Assembly: GCA_036001465.1 (NCBI GenBank)
Contig: DASYUH010000034.1
Coordinates: forward strand, 1-47,326
Length of the DNA: 47,326 nucleotides
Source: Candidatus Polarisedimenticolia bacterium
Lineage (GTDB): Bacteria; Acidobacteriota; Polarisedimenticolia; Gp22-AA2
Direction: 5' to 3'
The notes below the pieces were generated by a model. The model was not told the origin of the DNA. It worked only from the letters and a program-made list of their open reading frames with translations, and ran no database searches. Below are positions 38,656-46,636 of the stretch, in pieces. Numbering within the stretch: the stretch's first letter is position 1; every line of letters starts with the position of its first letter. The position numbers were made by a program, and so were the translations under genes.

Positions 38656-40199
38656 TGAAGGACCGGCTGGAGGAGCTGAAGCGCCGGAACAGCGAAGCCG
38701 AGGCCGGGGGAGGCCCCGAGAGGCTGGCGCGCCAGAAGTCCGAGGGCAAGCTGTCCGCCCGCGAGCGTCTCCATCTGCTCCTCGACCCCGGCACCTTCGA
38801 AGAGCTCGACCGGTTCGTGGTCCATCGCAGCCACGATTTCGGCATGGAGGTCCAGCGCATCCCGGGGGACGGCGTGATCACCGGCCACGGGCGGGTCGAC
38901 GGGCGCGCGGTCTTCGCGTTCGCCCAGGACTTCACGGTGTTCGGCGGGTCCCTGAGCGAGACCTACGCCGCCAAGATCTGCAAGATCATGGATCTGGCGA
39001 TGAAGGTCGGCGTGCCGATCGTCGGGCTGAATGACTCGGGCGGGGCGCGCATCCAGGAAGGGGTCGTGTCGCTGGGCGGCTACGCCGACATCTTCCTGCG
39101 CAACACCCTGGCCTCCGGAGTCGTCCCGCAGATCTCCGCAATCATGGGCCCGTGCGCCGGAGGGGCCGTCTACTCCCCGGCGATCACCGACTTCAACATC
39201 ATGGTCGAGGGAACGTCCTACATGTTCATCACCGGCCCGGACGTGATCAAGTCGGTGACGCATCAGGAGGTCACCAAGGAGGAGCTGGGCGGCGCCATGA
39301 CGCATGCCTCGGTGAGCGGCGTGGCGCACTTCGCCGCCCCCGACGACGCGGCCGCGATCGCCCTGATCCGCGAGCTGCTCTCCTACCTGCCCTCCAACAA
39401 CATGGAGGACCCGCCGCGCCGCGCTCCGGCGGACGATCCCTGGCGCGAGGACGAGCGGCTCGACCGGCTCGTGCCGGAGGACCCGAACAAGCCGTACGAC
39501 ATGAAGGAGATCGTGAAGCGGACCGTCGACGAGGGCGTCTTCCTCGAGGTGCACGAGCATTACGCCAAGAACCTGGTCGTCGGCTTCGCCCGCATGGACG
39601 GGGCGCCTGTGGGCCTCGTGGCCAACCAGCCGATGGCCCTGGCCGGCACCCTCGACATCGACGCCTCGCTCAAGGGGGCGCGCTTCGTGAGGTTCTGCGA
39701 CGCATTCAACATCCCGATCGTGACCTTCGAGGACGTCCCGGGGTTCCTGCCCGGGACCGACCAGGAGTACCGGGGCATCATCAAGCACGGCGCCAAGCTC
39801 CTGTTCGCCTATGCCGAGGCGACCGTCCCGAAGGTCACGGTCATCACCCGCAAGTCCTACGGCGGGGCCTACTGCGTCATGGGATCGAAGCACATCCGCA
39901 CCGATTTCAACTTCGCCTGGCCGACGGCGGAGATCGCGGTGATGGGCCCCGAGGGAGCGGTGAACATCCTGTACCGGCGCGAGCTGGCCGCGGCCGACGA
40001 TCCCGATGCGCTGCGCCGGAAGAAGATCGACGAGTTCCGGGACAAGTTCGCCAACCCGTATGTCGCCGCGGAGCGAGGCTACGTCGACGAGGTCATCGAG
40101 CCGCGCCAGACGCGCCGCCGGATCATCGCGGCTCTCAGGCTGTTGAAGACGAAGCGGGACACCACGCCCCCCAAGAAGCACGGCAACATTCCACTCTAG
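38655..40199 (+). CDS. pccB: Acyl-CoA (propionyl-CoA type) carboxylase, carboxyltransferase beta subunit
   Basis: 514 residues. Two crotonase-like carboxyltransferase halves: the N-terminal half has [21 protein letters not shown] and [18 protein letters not shown] (carboxybiotin and oxyanion site); the C-terminal half has [18 protein letters not shown] and [17 protein letters not shown], with [21 protein letters not shown]. It ends KKHGNIPL, like PCCB. The residue that is Asp in typical propionyl-CoA carboxylases (AYDVM) is Cys407 here, so substrate preference is open between acetyl-, propionyl- and other short acyl-CoA. The gene shares one base with fsa and is followed by matching biotin carboxylase and carrier genes. 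Confidence 0.92.
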   Translation: MKDRLEELKRRNSEAEAGGGPERLARQKSEGKLSARERLHLLLDPGTFEELDRFVVHRSHDFGMEVQRIPGDGVITGHGRVDGRAVFAFAQDFTVFGGSLSETYAAKICKIMDLAMKVGVPIVGLNDSGGARIQEGVVSLGGYADIFLRNTLASGVVPQISAIMGPCAGGAVYSPAITDFNIMVEGTSYMFITGPDVIKSVTHQEVTKEELGGAMTHASVSGVAHFAAPDDAAAIALIRELLSYLPSNNMEDPPRRAPADDPWREDERLDRLVPEDPNKPYDMKEIVKRTVDEGVFLEVHEHYAKNLVVGFARMDGAPVGLVANQPMALAGTLDIDASLKGARFVRFCDAFNIPIVTFEDVPGFLPGTDQEYRGIIKHGAKLLFAYAEATVPKVTVITRKSYGGAYCVMGSKHIRTDFNFAWPTAEIAVMGPEGAVNILYRRELAAADDPDALRRKKIDEFRDKFANPYVAAERGYVDEVIEPRQTRRRIIAALRLLKTKRDTTPPKKHGNIPL

Positions 40200-40365
40200 A
40201 ACGGTCTCGAAGCCGCCGCGCGCGGGCGTGGCGGCGAGCGGGCCGGAGGCCATCCCCGCCATGCGCCCTGGGTCGAAGGTCAGGAAGTCGCCGCCGCGGG
40301 CGGCGTCCCGGGAGCGCACGTCCCCGTCCCGGCCGCGCCGGCGGGCGCCCGAAGAGGTCCGGCCG

Positions 40366-41895
40366 ATGGGCCGCGTCCTGATCGCCAACCGGGGAGAGAT
40401 CGCCCTGCGCGTCCTGCGCGCCTGCCGCGAGGCGGGCCTGTCCCCGGCGATGGTCTACTCGGAGGCCGATCGCGACACCCTGCCGGTGCGCCTGGCGGAC
40501 GTCTCGTACTGCATCGGCCCCGCCGCCGCGACCGCGTCGTACCTGGACATCGAGGCGATCCTCAAGGCGGCACGGCAGGCGGGGGCCGACGCCGTCCACC
40601 CGGGCTACGGTTTCCTCGCCGAGAACCCCGAGTTCGCGCAGGCCGTGGGCGACGCGGGGCTGGTGTTCATCGGTCCGACCGCCGAGGCGATGCGCCTGGT
40701 GGGGGACAAGGTCGAGGCGCGGCGATTGATGAGCCGGCGCGGCGTGCCGGTCATCCCCGGGCTGCTCGATCGCGCCGGGGACACGTCCGCGATCGCCGCG
40801 TTCGCCCGCGGCAACGGCTACCCGATCATCCTGAAGGCGGCCGCCGGAGGGGGCGGCAAGGGGATGCGCGTGGTGCGCTCGGAAGCGGATCTCGAGGCGG
40901 CCGTCAGGGCCGCCCGCTCCGAGGCGCGCTCCGCCTTCGGCGACGACGGGGTGTACGTTGAAACGTTCATGGAGAACGTGCGGCACGTCGAGATCCAGGT
41001 CCTGGCGGACCACCACGGCGCGGCCGTGCACCTGGGCGAGAGGGAATGCTCGGCGCAGCGCCGGCACCAGAAGCTGGTGGAGGAGGCCCCCTCGATCGCC
41101 CTCCGCCCGGCCACCCGCGACCGGATGGGCGCCCTGGCGCTCGAGGTGGTCAGGGCCTGCGGCTACCGCAACGCCGGCACGATCGAGTTCCTCCTCGACG
41201 GAGAAGGCCGGCCGCACTTCATGGAGGTCAACGCCCGGATCCAGGTCGAGCACCCGGTCACCGAGATGGTGATGGGCATCGATCTCGTCCGGGCGCAGAT
41301 CGAGATCGCCCGCGGCCGGCCGCTGGGCCTCGAGCAGGAGGACCTGCAGCCGCGCGGCTGGGCGATCGAATGCCGCGTGCTGGCTGAGGACCCGGCGAAC
41401 GGCTTCCGGCCGTCCCCCGGGCGCGTGGCGGCCCTGCGCATCCCGTCCGGTCCCGGCATCCGCGTGGACACCGCCCTGCAGCCGGGGGACGAGATCCCCC
41501 TGCACTACGACGCCCTCATCGCCAAGCTGATCGCCTGGGGGCGGGACCGCGACGAGGCGCTGGCCCGCCTGCGCCGGGCGGTGGACGAGTTCGTCGTCGC
41601 GGGGCCCGGGATCCGCACGACCCTGCCGTTCCACCGGGAGCTCCTCGGCCATCCCGACTTCACGGCGGGCCGTCTCGACATCGGCATGGTCGATCGCCTC
41701 ATGCCGCGCCTGGCGCCCGCCTTCCTGGAAGCGGGCCCGGAGGCCGAGTTCGCCGCCATCGCCGCCGCCATCAGGGCCACCGAGGAGCTGGATCGCCCGG
41801 CGCTCAGGGAGGCGGGCCAGGGCCTGAACCCGTGGGTCGCCGTCGGCCGTCGCTCGTTCATGGACGGCCGCCTGGTGCGGCGGCCGGAGGCCTGA
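40366..41895 (+). CDS. accC: Biotin carboxylase subunit of acyl-CoA carboxylase
   Basis: 509 residues. It begins MGRVLIANRGEIALRVLRACREAGL, has the ATP-grasp loop ILKAAAGGGGKGMRVV, ERECSAQRRHQKLVEEAPS, and the catalytic MEVNARIQVEHPVTEMV. DIEAILKAARQAGADAVHPGYGFLAENPEFA is also typical. The enzyme carboxylates the biotin carried by the next gene's product. GAGG lies 8 nt before ATG 40366; the frame is open back to a GTG at 40228, but those residues are Arg/Pro-rich and outside the family. The 166 bp before it hold no gene I can support. About 55 residues beyond the standard length of 450 lie at the C-terminus. Confidence 0.95.
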   Translation: MGRVLIANRGEIALRVLRACREAGLSPAMVYSEADRDTLPVRLADVSYCIGPAAATASYLDIEAILKAARQAGADAVHPGYGFLAENPEFAQAVGDAGLVFIGPTAEAMRLVGDKVEARRLMSRRGVPVIPGLLDRAGDTSAIAAFARGNGYPIILKAAAGGGGKGMRVVRSEADLEAAVRAARSEARSAFGDDGVYVETFMENVRHVEIQVLADHHGAAVHLGERECSAQRRHQKLVEEAPSIALRPATRDRMGALALEVVRACGYRNAGTIEFLLDGEGRPHFMEVNARIQVEHPVTEMVMGIDLVRAQIEIARGRPLGLEQEDLQPRGWAIECRVLAEDPANGFRPSPGRVAALRIPSGPGIRVDTALQPGDEIPLHYDALIAKLIAWGRDRDEALARLRRAVDEFVVAGPGIRTTLPFHRELLGHPDFTAGRLDIGMVDRLMPRLAPAFLEAGPEAEFAAIAAAIRATEELDRPALREAGQGLNPWVAVGRRSFMDGRLVRRPEA

Positions 41896-41898
41896 GCG

Positions 41899-42426
41899 AT
41901 GCGCTACCTGGCCCGCGTCGGACGACGGGAATGGAGCATCGAGATCGAGAGGCGGGGCGCCGGCCGCTTCGCCGTCACGCTCGACGGCGCTCGCCGCGAG
42001 GTGGAGCGCCGGGGGGACGGCGCGTTCGTCGTCCTGTCGCTCGCGGACCGGACGCGCGAGGCGGCGGTGGTGCGCGAGAACGGCCCGGCGAGCGGCGAGG
42101 GAAGTGCCGGCGGAGAGACGCCGTACGGCGTCGTCGTCGGAGGCCGCCACTATGCCGTGCGCCTGCTCGATCCCCTGAAGCGCGTCCTGGTGGCCCGGCC
42201 CGCGCGCGTGGGCCCGGTCGAGGTGCGCGCCATCATGCCGGGGAAGATCAGGGCCCTCCTGGTGCGCGAGGGGGATCCGGTTCAGGGCGGGCAGGGCGTC
42301 GTCGTGGTCGAGGCGATGAAGATGGAAAACGAGATCCCGGCTCCGAAGTCCGGGCGCCTCACCCGCGTGCGCGTGCGGCCGGGGGACACGGTGGAGGCGG
42401 GAGCTGTCCTGTTCACGGTGGAGTAG
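41899..42426 (+). CDS. accB: Biotin carboxyl carrier protein of acyl-CoA carboxylase
   Basis: 175 residues. The C-terminal biotinyl domain (about 105-175) has VEAMKMENEIPAPKSG with biotin-accepting K141, and MPGKIRALLVREGDPVQGGQ before it. The N-terminal 100 residues are a divergent spacer with charged strands, as in carriers of propionyl-CoA or acyl-CoA carboxylases. GGAGG is about 8 nt upstream and the gene starts 3 bp after the biotin carboxylase stop. Its TAG stop starts a dispersed repeat. Confidence 0.92.
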   Translation: MRYLARVGRREWSIEIERRGAGRFAVTLDGARREVERRGDGAFVVLSLADRTREAAVVRENGPASGEGSAGGETPYGVVVGGRHYAVRLLDPLKRVLVARPARVGPVEVRAIMPGKIRALLVREGDPVQGGQGVVVVEAMKMENEIPAPKSGRLTRVRVRPGDTVEAGAVLFTVE

Positions 42427-42440
42427 GAGCCTGTCCGAAT
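42424..42440 (+). repeat. Dispersed repeat TAGGAGCCTGTCCGAAT
   Basis: TAGGAGCCTGTCCGAAT, 16/17 identical to 19080-19096. The first three bases are the stop codon of the biotin carrier gene. It lies between convergent genes, as the copy at 19080 does. Confidence 0.65.
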
Positions 42441-42483
42441 CTTCGGCCGGGCCGCGCGCGGCCGGATGCCGGCGCGGAAGCAG

Positions 42484-42521
42484 AAAGGGCGATGCCCCCG
42501 CGCCGGAGACACCGCCCTTTT
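42484..42521. terminator. Intrinsic terminator-like hairpin between accB and HU
   Basis: Stem AAAGGGCG (42484-42491) pairs with CGCCCTTT (42513-42520), 21-nt loop, followed on the plus strand by T and a pyrimidine-rich stretch. It lies between two convergent genes and could end transcription from either side; the U-tract is short. Confidence 0.5.
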
Positions 42522-42550
42522 CGTCTCAACCGATTGAGTTCAGGTGGACC

Positions 42551-42823
42551 TTAGCGGATGGAAGCCGCGAGTTCCTTGCCCGGACGGAAGCGCGCCACCT
42601 TGCGCGCCTTGATCTCGATCTGCTCGCCGGTCTGCGGATTGCGGCCCACGCGAGCCTTGCGCTTGGAGACCGTGAAGGTCCCGAAGCCGACCAGGGCGAC
42701 CCGATCGCCCTTCTTGAGGGCCTTGGTCACGCCGTCGACCAGCGAGTCCAGCGCCTTGCCGGAGGCGGTCTTGCTGATTTTCGCGTCCTTGGCGATCTTG
42801 TCGATCAGATCCGCCTTGTTCAT
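42551..42823 (-). CDS. hup: HU family DNA-binding protein
   Basis: 90 residues, full length. It starts [21 protein letters not shown] and has the DNA-contacting arm [41 protein letters not shown] with the conserved RxGRNPxTG motif. HU bends and compacts DNA and supports DnaA action at oriC. GAGGAGGTG lies 4 nt before ATG 42823, a very strong ribosome site. It is transcribed from 42892-42921. Confidence 0.96.
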   Translation of the reverse strand: MNKADLIDKIAKDAKISKTASGKALDSLVDGVTKALKKGDRVALVGFGTFTVSKRKARVGRNPQTGEQIEIKARKVARFRPGKELAASIR

Positions 42824-42891
42824 GCGACACCTCCTCGAGGTAAATGCGTTGTGGTGAAACGAAGCGAGAACCCATCCCTTGACGTGACGGG

Positions 42892-42921
42892 CTTATACCA
42901 GAGTCCTCGAATTCTTGTCAA
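42892..42921 (-). promoter_or_regulatory. Sigma70-type promoter of the HU gene
   Basis: On the minus strand TTGACA (42921-42916), an 18-nt spacer, then TATAAG (42897-42892). Leader of about 60 nt. Near-consensus, which fits an abundant protein. Confidence 0.75.
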
Positions 42922-42999
42922 TACATGGTGGACGCGGGCTTCGCAGAAGGGCTCCCCGGGAAGTGTCATCCGCCGGGGATTTGAGGGAACTCTGCCAAC

Positions 43000-44475
43000 A
43001 TGGTGACTGCGAGGGGTTCCGGGACGCCCGGCGCCGCAAGCCTTGCGGCCCAACTGCTTCACGCGATCGCACTGGAGGCGCTCGCCGCCTGCGATCCGGC
43101 CGCGGCCATGCGCCGCGTCGTGCACGTCCGACCCGAGCACCTCGGTCTCTGCGGCCGCGCCATCGCCATGGGAAAGAAGGGCCGCCTGCTGCTCGTGGCC
43201 TACGGCAAGGCGGCCCCGGCGATGACCGCCGGCTTCCTCCAGAGGTTCAACGAGGCGGGCGGCAGGAGAATGCTCGACGCCCTGGTCGTCCATCCCCGCC
43301 GCGAGGACGCGAGCCGCAAGGGGGGCGCTGCCGTGCCGCCCGTCCTGCAGGCGGCCCTGGACGGCGTGCGTCTCCCGGCCTCCCGCTGTCGCGTGAAGAC
43401 GATCGCCGCCGAGCATCCGGTCCCGCTGAAGCACTCGTTCCTCGCCGGAAAGACCACCCTGCGCTTCGCGTCCCGGGCGGGGGCCCCGGACGAAATCGTC
43501 TTCCTGGCCTCCGGCGGCGGGTCGGCGCTTCTGGCCGCGCCGCTCCCGCAGCTGATGAAGGAAGCCGACAAGACCGCCCTGCACCGGGCGCTCCTGACGT
43601 CGGGCGCCCCGATCACGGCGATCAACACGGTGCGCAAGCATCTCTCGGCGATCAAAGGCGGGCGCCTGGCGCATGCCGCCCGCCGGGCCGCCGGCCAGTC
43701 CACGCTGGTGATGTGCGACGTCGACCCCGACCGCTTCGACGAGGTGGCGTCGGGACCGTCGCTGCCCGACCGCACGACGCTGGACGACATGATCCGGACC
43801 ATCGACCGCTACGGCATCGCCCCCGCGCTGCCGGTGAAGGCGCTCGAGGCGCTGCGCGCGGGGAAGATCCCCGAGACATTCAAGCCGCGCGATCGGGTGT
43901 TCCGGCGATCCCGGAACGAGGCGATTCTGTCCAACCGGGACCTGCGCAACGCCGCCGTCCGCGGAGGGCTGACGCGCGGCCTCCCCGCCGAGGCGATCCC
44001 GACCGACATCGTCGGCCCGGTCGAGACCGCGGTCGAGATGATCGCGCGGGCGATCGAGACGGCCCCTCCCGGAACGCGGCTTCTGGTGCTGGGAGGGGAG
44101 GTCGTCACCGCGCCGCTCGTGCCGGGGGAGGGAGGCAGGGCGCAGGAGCTCTCGCTGCGCCTGGCCCTCAGGATGGCCGGGCTCGGGTCGCGTCCCTGGG
44201 CCTTCCTGGCGCTCGGGAGCGACGGCCTGGACGGCAACTCACCGGCGGCCGGCGCGTATGTCGATCAGACGACCCTCGAGAGGGCCCGCCTCGCCCGCCT
44301 CGACCCGGCCCGGACGCTGCGCGAGGCGACGACCTACCGGTTCTTCAGGAAGCTGGGGGATGATTTCACCACCGGACCGACCGGCACGAACGTCCGGGAC
44401 CTCTACCTTCTCCTGACCGGCCCGGCGACGCCCACCAGGAAGACGATCGATCCCCTCCGGTCCCCGGTGGTCTGA
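43000..44475 (+). CDS. Glycerate 2-kinase (DUF4147/MOFRL family)
   Basis: 491 residues. The N-terminal DUF4147 domain has LVAYGKAAPAMTAGFL and VVHPRR, then AEHPVPLKHSF, FLASGGGSALLAAP, INTVRKHLSAIKGGRLA (the family KHLS-IKGG motif). The C-terminal MOFRL part has LVLGGEVVT and FLALGSDGLDGNSPAAGAYVD. These enzymes phosphorylate glycerate, usually to 2-phosphoglycerate, feeding glycolysis. ATG 43000 has GAGGG 12-13 nt upstream, rather far; GTG 43003 is an alternative. It is divergent from HU and convergent with the prenyltransferase gene, 2 bp away. Confidence 0.9.
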   Translation: MVTARGSGTPGAASLAAQLLHAIALEALAACDPAAAMRRVVHVRPEHLGLCGRAIAMGKKGRLLLVAYGKAAPAMTAGFLQRFNEAGGRRMLDALVVHPRREDASRKGGAAVPPVLQAALDGVRLPASRCRVKTIAAEHPVPLKHSFLAGKTTLRFASRAGAPDEIVFLASGGGSALLAAPLPQLMKEADKTALHRALLTSGAPITAINTVRKHLSAIKGGRLAHAARRAAGQSTLVMCDVDPDRFDEVASGPSLPDRTTLDDMIRTIDRYGIAPALPVKALEALRAGKIPETFKPRDRVFRRSRNEAILSNRDLRNAAVRGGLTRGLPAEAIPTDIVGPVETAVEMIARAIETAPPGTRLLVLGGEVVTAPLVPGEGGRAQELSLRLALRMAGLGSRPWAFLALGSDGLDGNSPAAGAYVDQTTLERARLARLDPARTLREATTYRFFRKLGDDFTTGPTGTNVRDLYLLLTGPATPTRKTIDPLRSPVV

Positions 44476-44477
44476 GC

Positions 44478-45416
44478 CTAGGATCGAAGCGCGAGATCGA
44501 GAGCGATCCCCGCCAGGATCAGGAAGCCGACGAACCCGTTCACGGTGAAGAACGCCTGGTTCACGCGGCTCAGGTCATCGGGTCGGACCAGGCGGTGCTC
44601 CCAGGCGAGAAGCGCCGCGGTGCCTGCGACGGCCGCGAAGTAAGGCCAGCCGAGCGACAGGCCGGACGGTGCCAGAAGCAGGAAGAGGACGGTCAGGAGG
44701 TGGAACGCGGAGGAGAGCCGCAGGGCTCCCGCGACGCCGAAGCGGCAGGGGATCGAGTGCAATCGGTGGAGCCGGTCGAACTCGGCGTCCTGGCAGGCAT
44801 AGATGACGTCGAAGCCCGCGACCCAGAAGGTGACCGCCGCCGCGAGCAGGAGGGGGGCCGCGTCCACGGTCCCCCGCACCGCCACCCAGGCCCCCAGGGG
44901 GGCCAGCCCCAGGGACGCCCCGAGATGCACGTGGGTGAGCCACGACACCCGCTTGGCGTAGGAGTACGACAGGATCAGCAGGAGCGCGGGGGCGGCCAGG
45001 AGGAGGGCCAGGCGGTTCAGCATCGCGGCGCTCAGGACGAAAAGGGCGGCGCTCGCGCCCAGGGCGGTCCAGGCGAATCCGAGACCGAGCTCCCCCGTGA
45101 CCAGCGGACGGAACGCGGTGCGCGGGTTCTGCCGGTCGAAATCCAGATCGACGATGCGGTTGAAGATCATCGCCGCGCTCCGCGCCCCCACCATCGCCCC
45201 GAGGATCCAGCCGATCTGCCTGCCGGTCGGCACGCCCCCCGCCGCCAGGATCGCGCCGGCGAAGGCGAACGGCAGGGCGAACAGGGTGTGCTGGAACTTG
45301 ATCATCGACAGCGTGGCGGCGAAGGCGCGCCAGCCGCGGGCCCGCGCCGGCTGGCAGGACCCGGCCAGGCCGCCGGACGACGCGGCGCCGCCGTCCGCGA
45401 TCAGGCCGTTCCCCAT
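44478..45416 (-). CDS. mqnP: UbiA-family prenyltransferase, MqnP-like (menaquinone)
   Basis: 312 residues with about eight hydrophobic helices. The first Asp-rich motif is NRIVDLDFDRQNPRT (NxxxDxxxD), followed by FRPLVTGEL. YSYAKRVSWLTHVHLGASLGLAPLGAWVAV, then GFDVIYACQDAEFDRLHRLHSIP holds the second (DxxFDxxH) motif. DDLSRVNQAFFTVNGFVGF is near the end. This pattern fits the UbiA branch called MqnP in the futalosine menaquinone pathway better than classical UbiA. ATG 45416 overlaps the ubiX stop by 16 bp, so UbiX and the prenyltransferase are coupled. Confidence 0.82.
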   Translation of the reverse strand: MGNGLIADGGAASSGGLAGSCQPARARGWRAFAATLSMIKFQHTLFALPFAFAGAILAAGGVPTGRQIGWILGAMVGARSAAMIFNRIVDLDFDRQNPRTAFRPLVTGELGLGFAWTALGASAALFVLSAAMLNRLALLLAAPALLLILSYSYAKRVSWLTHVHLGASLGLAPLGAWVAVRGTVDAAPLLLAAAVTFWVAGFDVIYACQDAEFDRLHRLHSIPCRFGVAGALRLSSAFHLLTVLFLLLAPSGLSLGWPYFAAVAGTAALLAWEHRLVRPDDLSRVNQAFFTVNGFVGFLILAGIALDLALRS

Positions 45417-46006
45417 CGCTTTCCGAGAGAGTGCGGCAGGTGGAGCAGGTCGAAGATGCGCGCCGTGAAGTGCTCGACGATCTCGTCGAGGCTCTGCGGC
45501 CGGTTGTAGAAGGCGGGAGTCAGGGGGTAGATGATCGCGCCGGCGCGCGCCGCGCGCTCCATGTTCTCGATGTGCACCAGGCTGATGGGCGTCTCGCGGA
45601 ACGCCAGGACCAGGGGCCGCCGCTCCTTGAGAGTCACCTCGGCGGCGCGGTGCACCAGGTTCGCGGACGTGCCGTTCGCAATGGCCGCCAGGGTGCCGCC
45701 GCTGCACGGCACGACGACCATGCCGTCCGCGGGGTACGACCCGCTGCTGACGGCGGCCGCCATGTCCCCCGAGCGATGCAGGACGATCCGCTCGCCGGTC
45801 TCCCCTCCGAGCAGCAGCCGCAGCCCCTCGTCCTCGTCCCGGACCGCCTTGCCGAGCTCCGCGCCCAGGGTCTGCAGGGAGAAGTGGCTCAGGACGACGT
45901 GGACCCGCTCGACCTCCGGATGGCGCGACAGGTGGCGGAGGACGGAGCGGGCGCACAGCGATCCGCTGGCGCCCGTGACGCCGACGACGTATCGCCTCAC
46001 GCGCAC
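45401..46006 (-). CDS. ubiX: Flavin prenyltransferase UbiX
   Basis: 201 residues. GVTGASGS near the N-terminus binds FMN. VVPCSGGTLAAIANGTSANLVHRAAEVTLKERRPLVLAFRETPISLVHIENM is the UbiX core, and AGAIIYPLTPAFYNRPQSLDEIV follows. It makes prenylated FMN for a UbiD-type decarboxylase, which is used in ubiquinone or menaquinone synthesis. GTG 46006 is used; GTG 46000 has a better-spaced GGGAGG (about 8 nt) and is also possible. It follows the PilZ gene by 14 bp. Confidence 0.92.
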   Translation of the reverse strand: MRVRRYVVGVTGASGSLCARSVLRHLSRHPEVERVHVVLSHFSLQTLGAELGKAVRDEDEGLRLLLGGETGERIVLHRSGDMAAAVSSGSYPADGMVVVPCSGGTLAAIANGTSANLVHRAAEVTLKERRPLVLAFRETPISLVHIENMERAARAGAIIYPLTPAFYNRPQSLDEIVEHFTARIFDLLHLPHSLGKRWGTA

Positions 46007-46020
46007 CCCCTCCCAGGCCC

Positions 46021-46392
46021 CTACTTTCCGGAATGCCGTCCCAGGAATTCCAGGAGCAGATTCCGGTCTTCGTCCTCCATGCGGGAGAAGAACAGGGCCA
46101 CGCGGTAGGTGCCGTTGCCCGGCGCCGGCGAGGACGGCTCCGTCCGGACCACGACCGCCTCCCCCTTGACCATCTGGCCGTCGTCGCTCCCGGACAGGGA
46201 GGACTTGTGGCCGGGAAGGACCAGCGACACCGCGAGCTTCGTCATGAGGGGAAGGAAGGCGGGGGCCGTGCAGGAGAGACCGCCGGCGCTGAGGTCGATG
46301 GTCTCAAGCTCCACGGCCTCCCGTGAAGAGGACCGCACCCGGATGCGTTGAGCGACGCGTGGGTGGCGCCGCTTGTCCTGCGTTGGGCTCAT
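46021..46392 (-). CDS. PilZ domain protein (probable cyclic-di-GMP receptor)
   Basis: 123 residues, a single PilZ domain. RRHPR at 8-12 is the RxxxR motif and DLSAGG at 33-38 the (D/N)xSxxG motif, so both c-di-GMP contacts are kept. The centre contains an extended loop (about 60-80). No other domain is fused, so output is probably by protein contact. It matches the HD-GYP phosphodiesterase at 18075 in the same signalling language. ATG 46392 lacks a clear Shine-Dalgarno. It is the first gene of the pilZ-ubiX-ubiA train. Confidence 0.88.
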   Translation of the reverse strand: MSPTQDKRRHPRVAQRIRVRSSSREAVELETIDLSAGGLSCTAPAFLPLMTKLAVSLVLPGHKSSLSGSDDGQMVKGEAVVVRTEPSSPAPGNGTYRVALFFSRMEDEDRNLLLEFLGRHSGK

Positions 46393-46518
46393 GCGCTCAC
46401 GTTTGCGTTGGCCATCCTTGAGCGTGCCGTGCCTCTGGCCCTTGGGTGCGGCCGGCCGAAAGGCGCGCGAACACTGACTTTGCGCCGCCCATCGTATGAG
46501 ACCGGGAGGAGCCTGTCA

Positions 46519-46545
46519 AGCGGAGAGTGCGAGAGCGGAGAGTGC
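46519..46545. repeat. Short tandem repeat in the pilZ-HNH gap
   Basis: AGCGGAGAGTGC occurs at 46519-46530 and 46534-46545 (15-nt period). Just upstream, GGAGCCTGTC (46508-46517) resembles the start of the dispersed repeat seen at 19080 and 42424. The rest of the 244-bp gap (46393-46636) holds nothing I can support. Confidence 0.5.
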
Positions 46546-46636
46546 TGGAGTGTCGCGTGGGCCTCTGATGCCCGCGTGACTATGCGGAGGGCGCGCTTCC
46601 GTAGATGCGCTTCCCAAGTTGAAATCGTCGCTCGCG

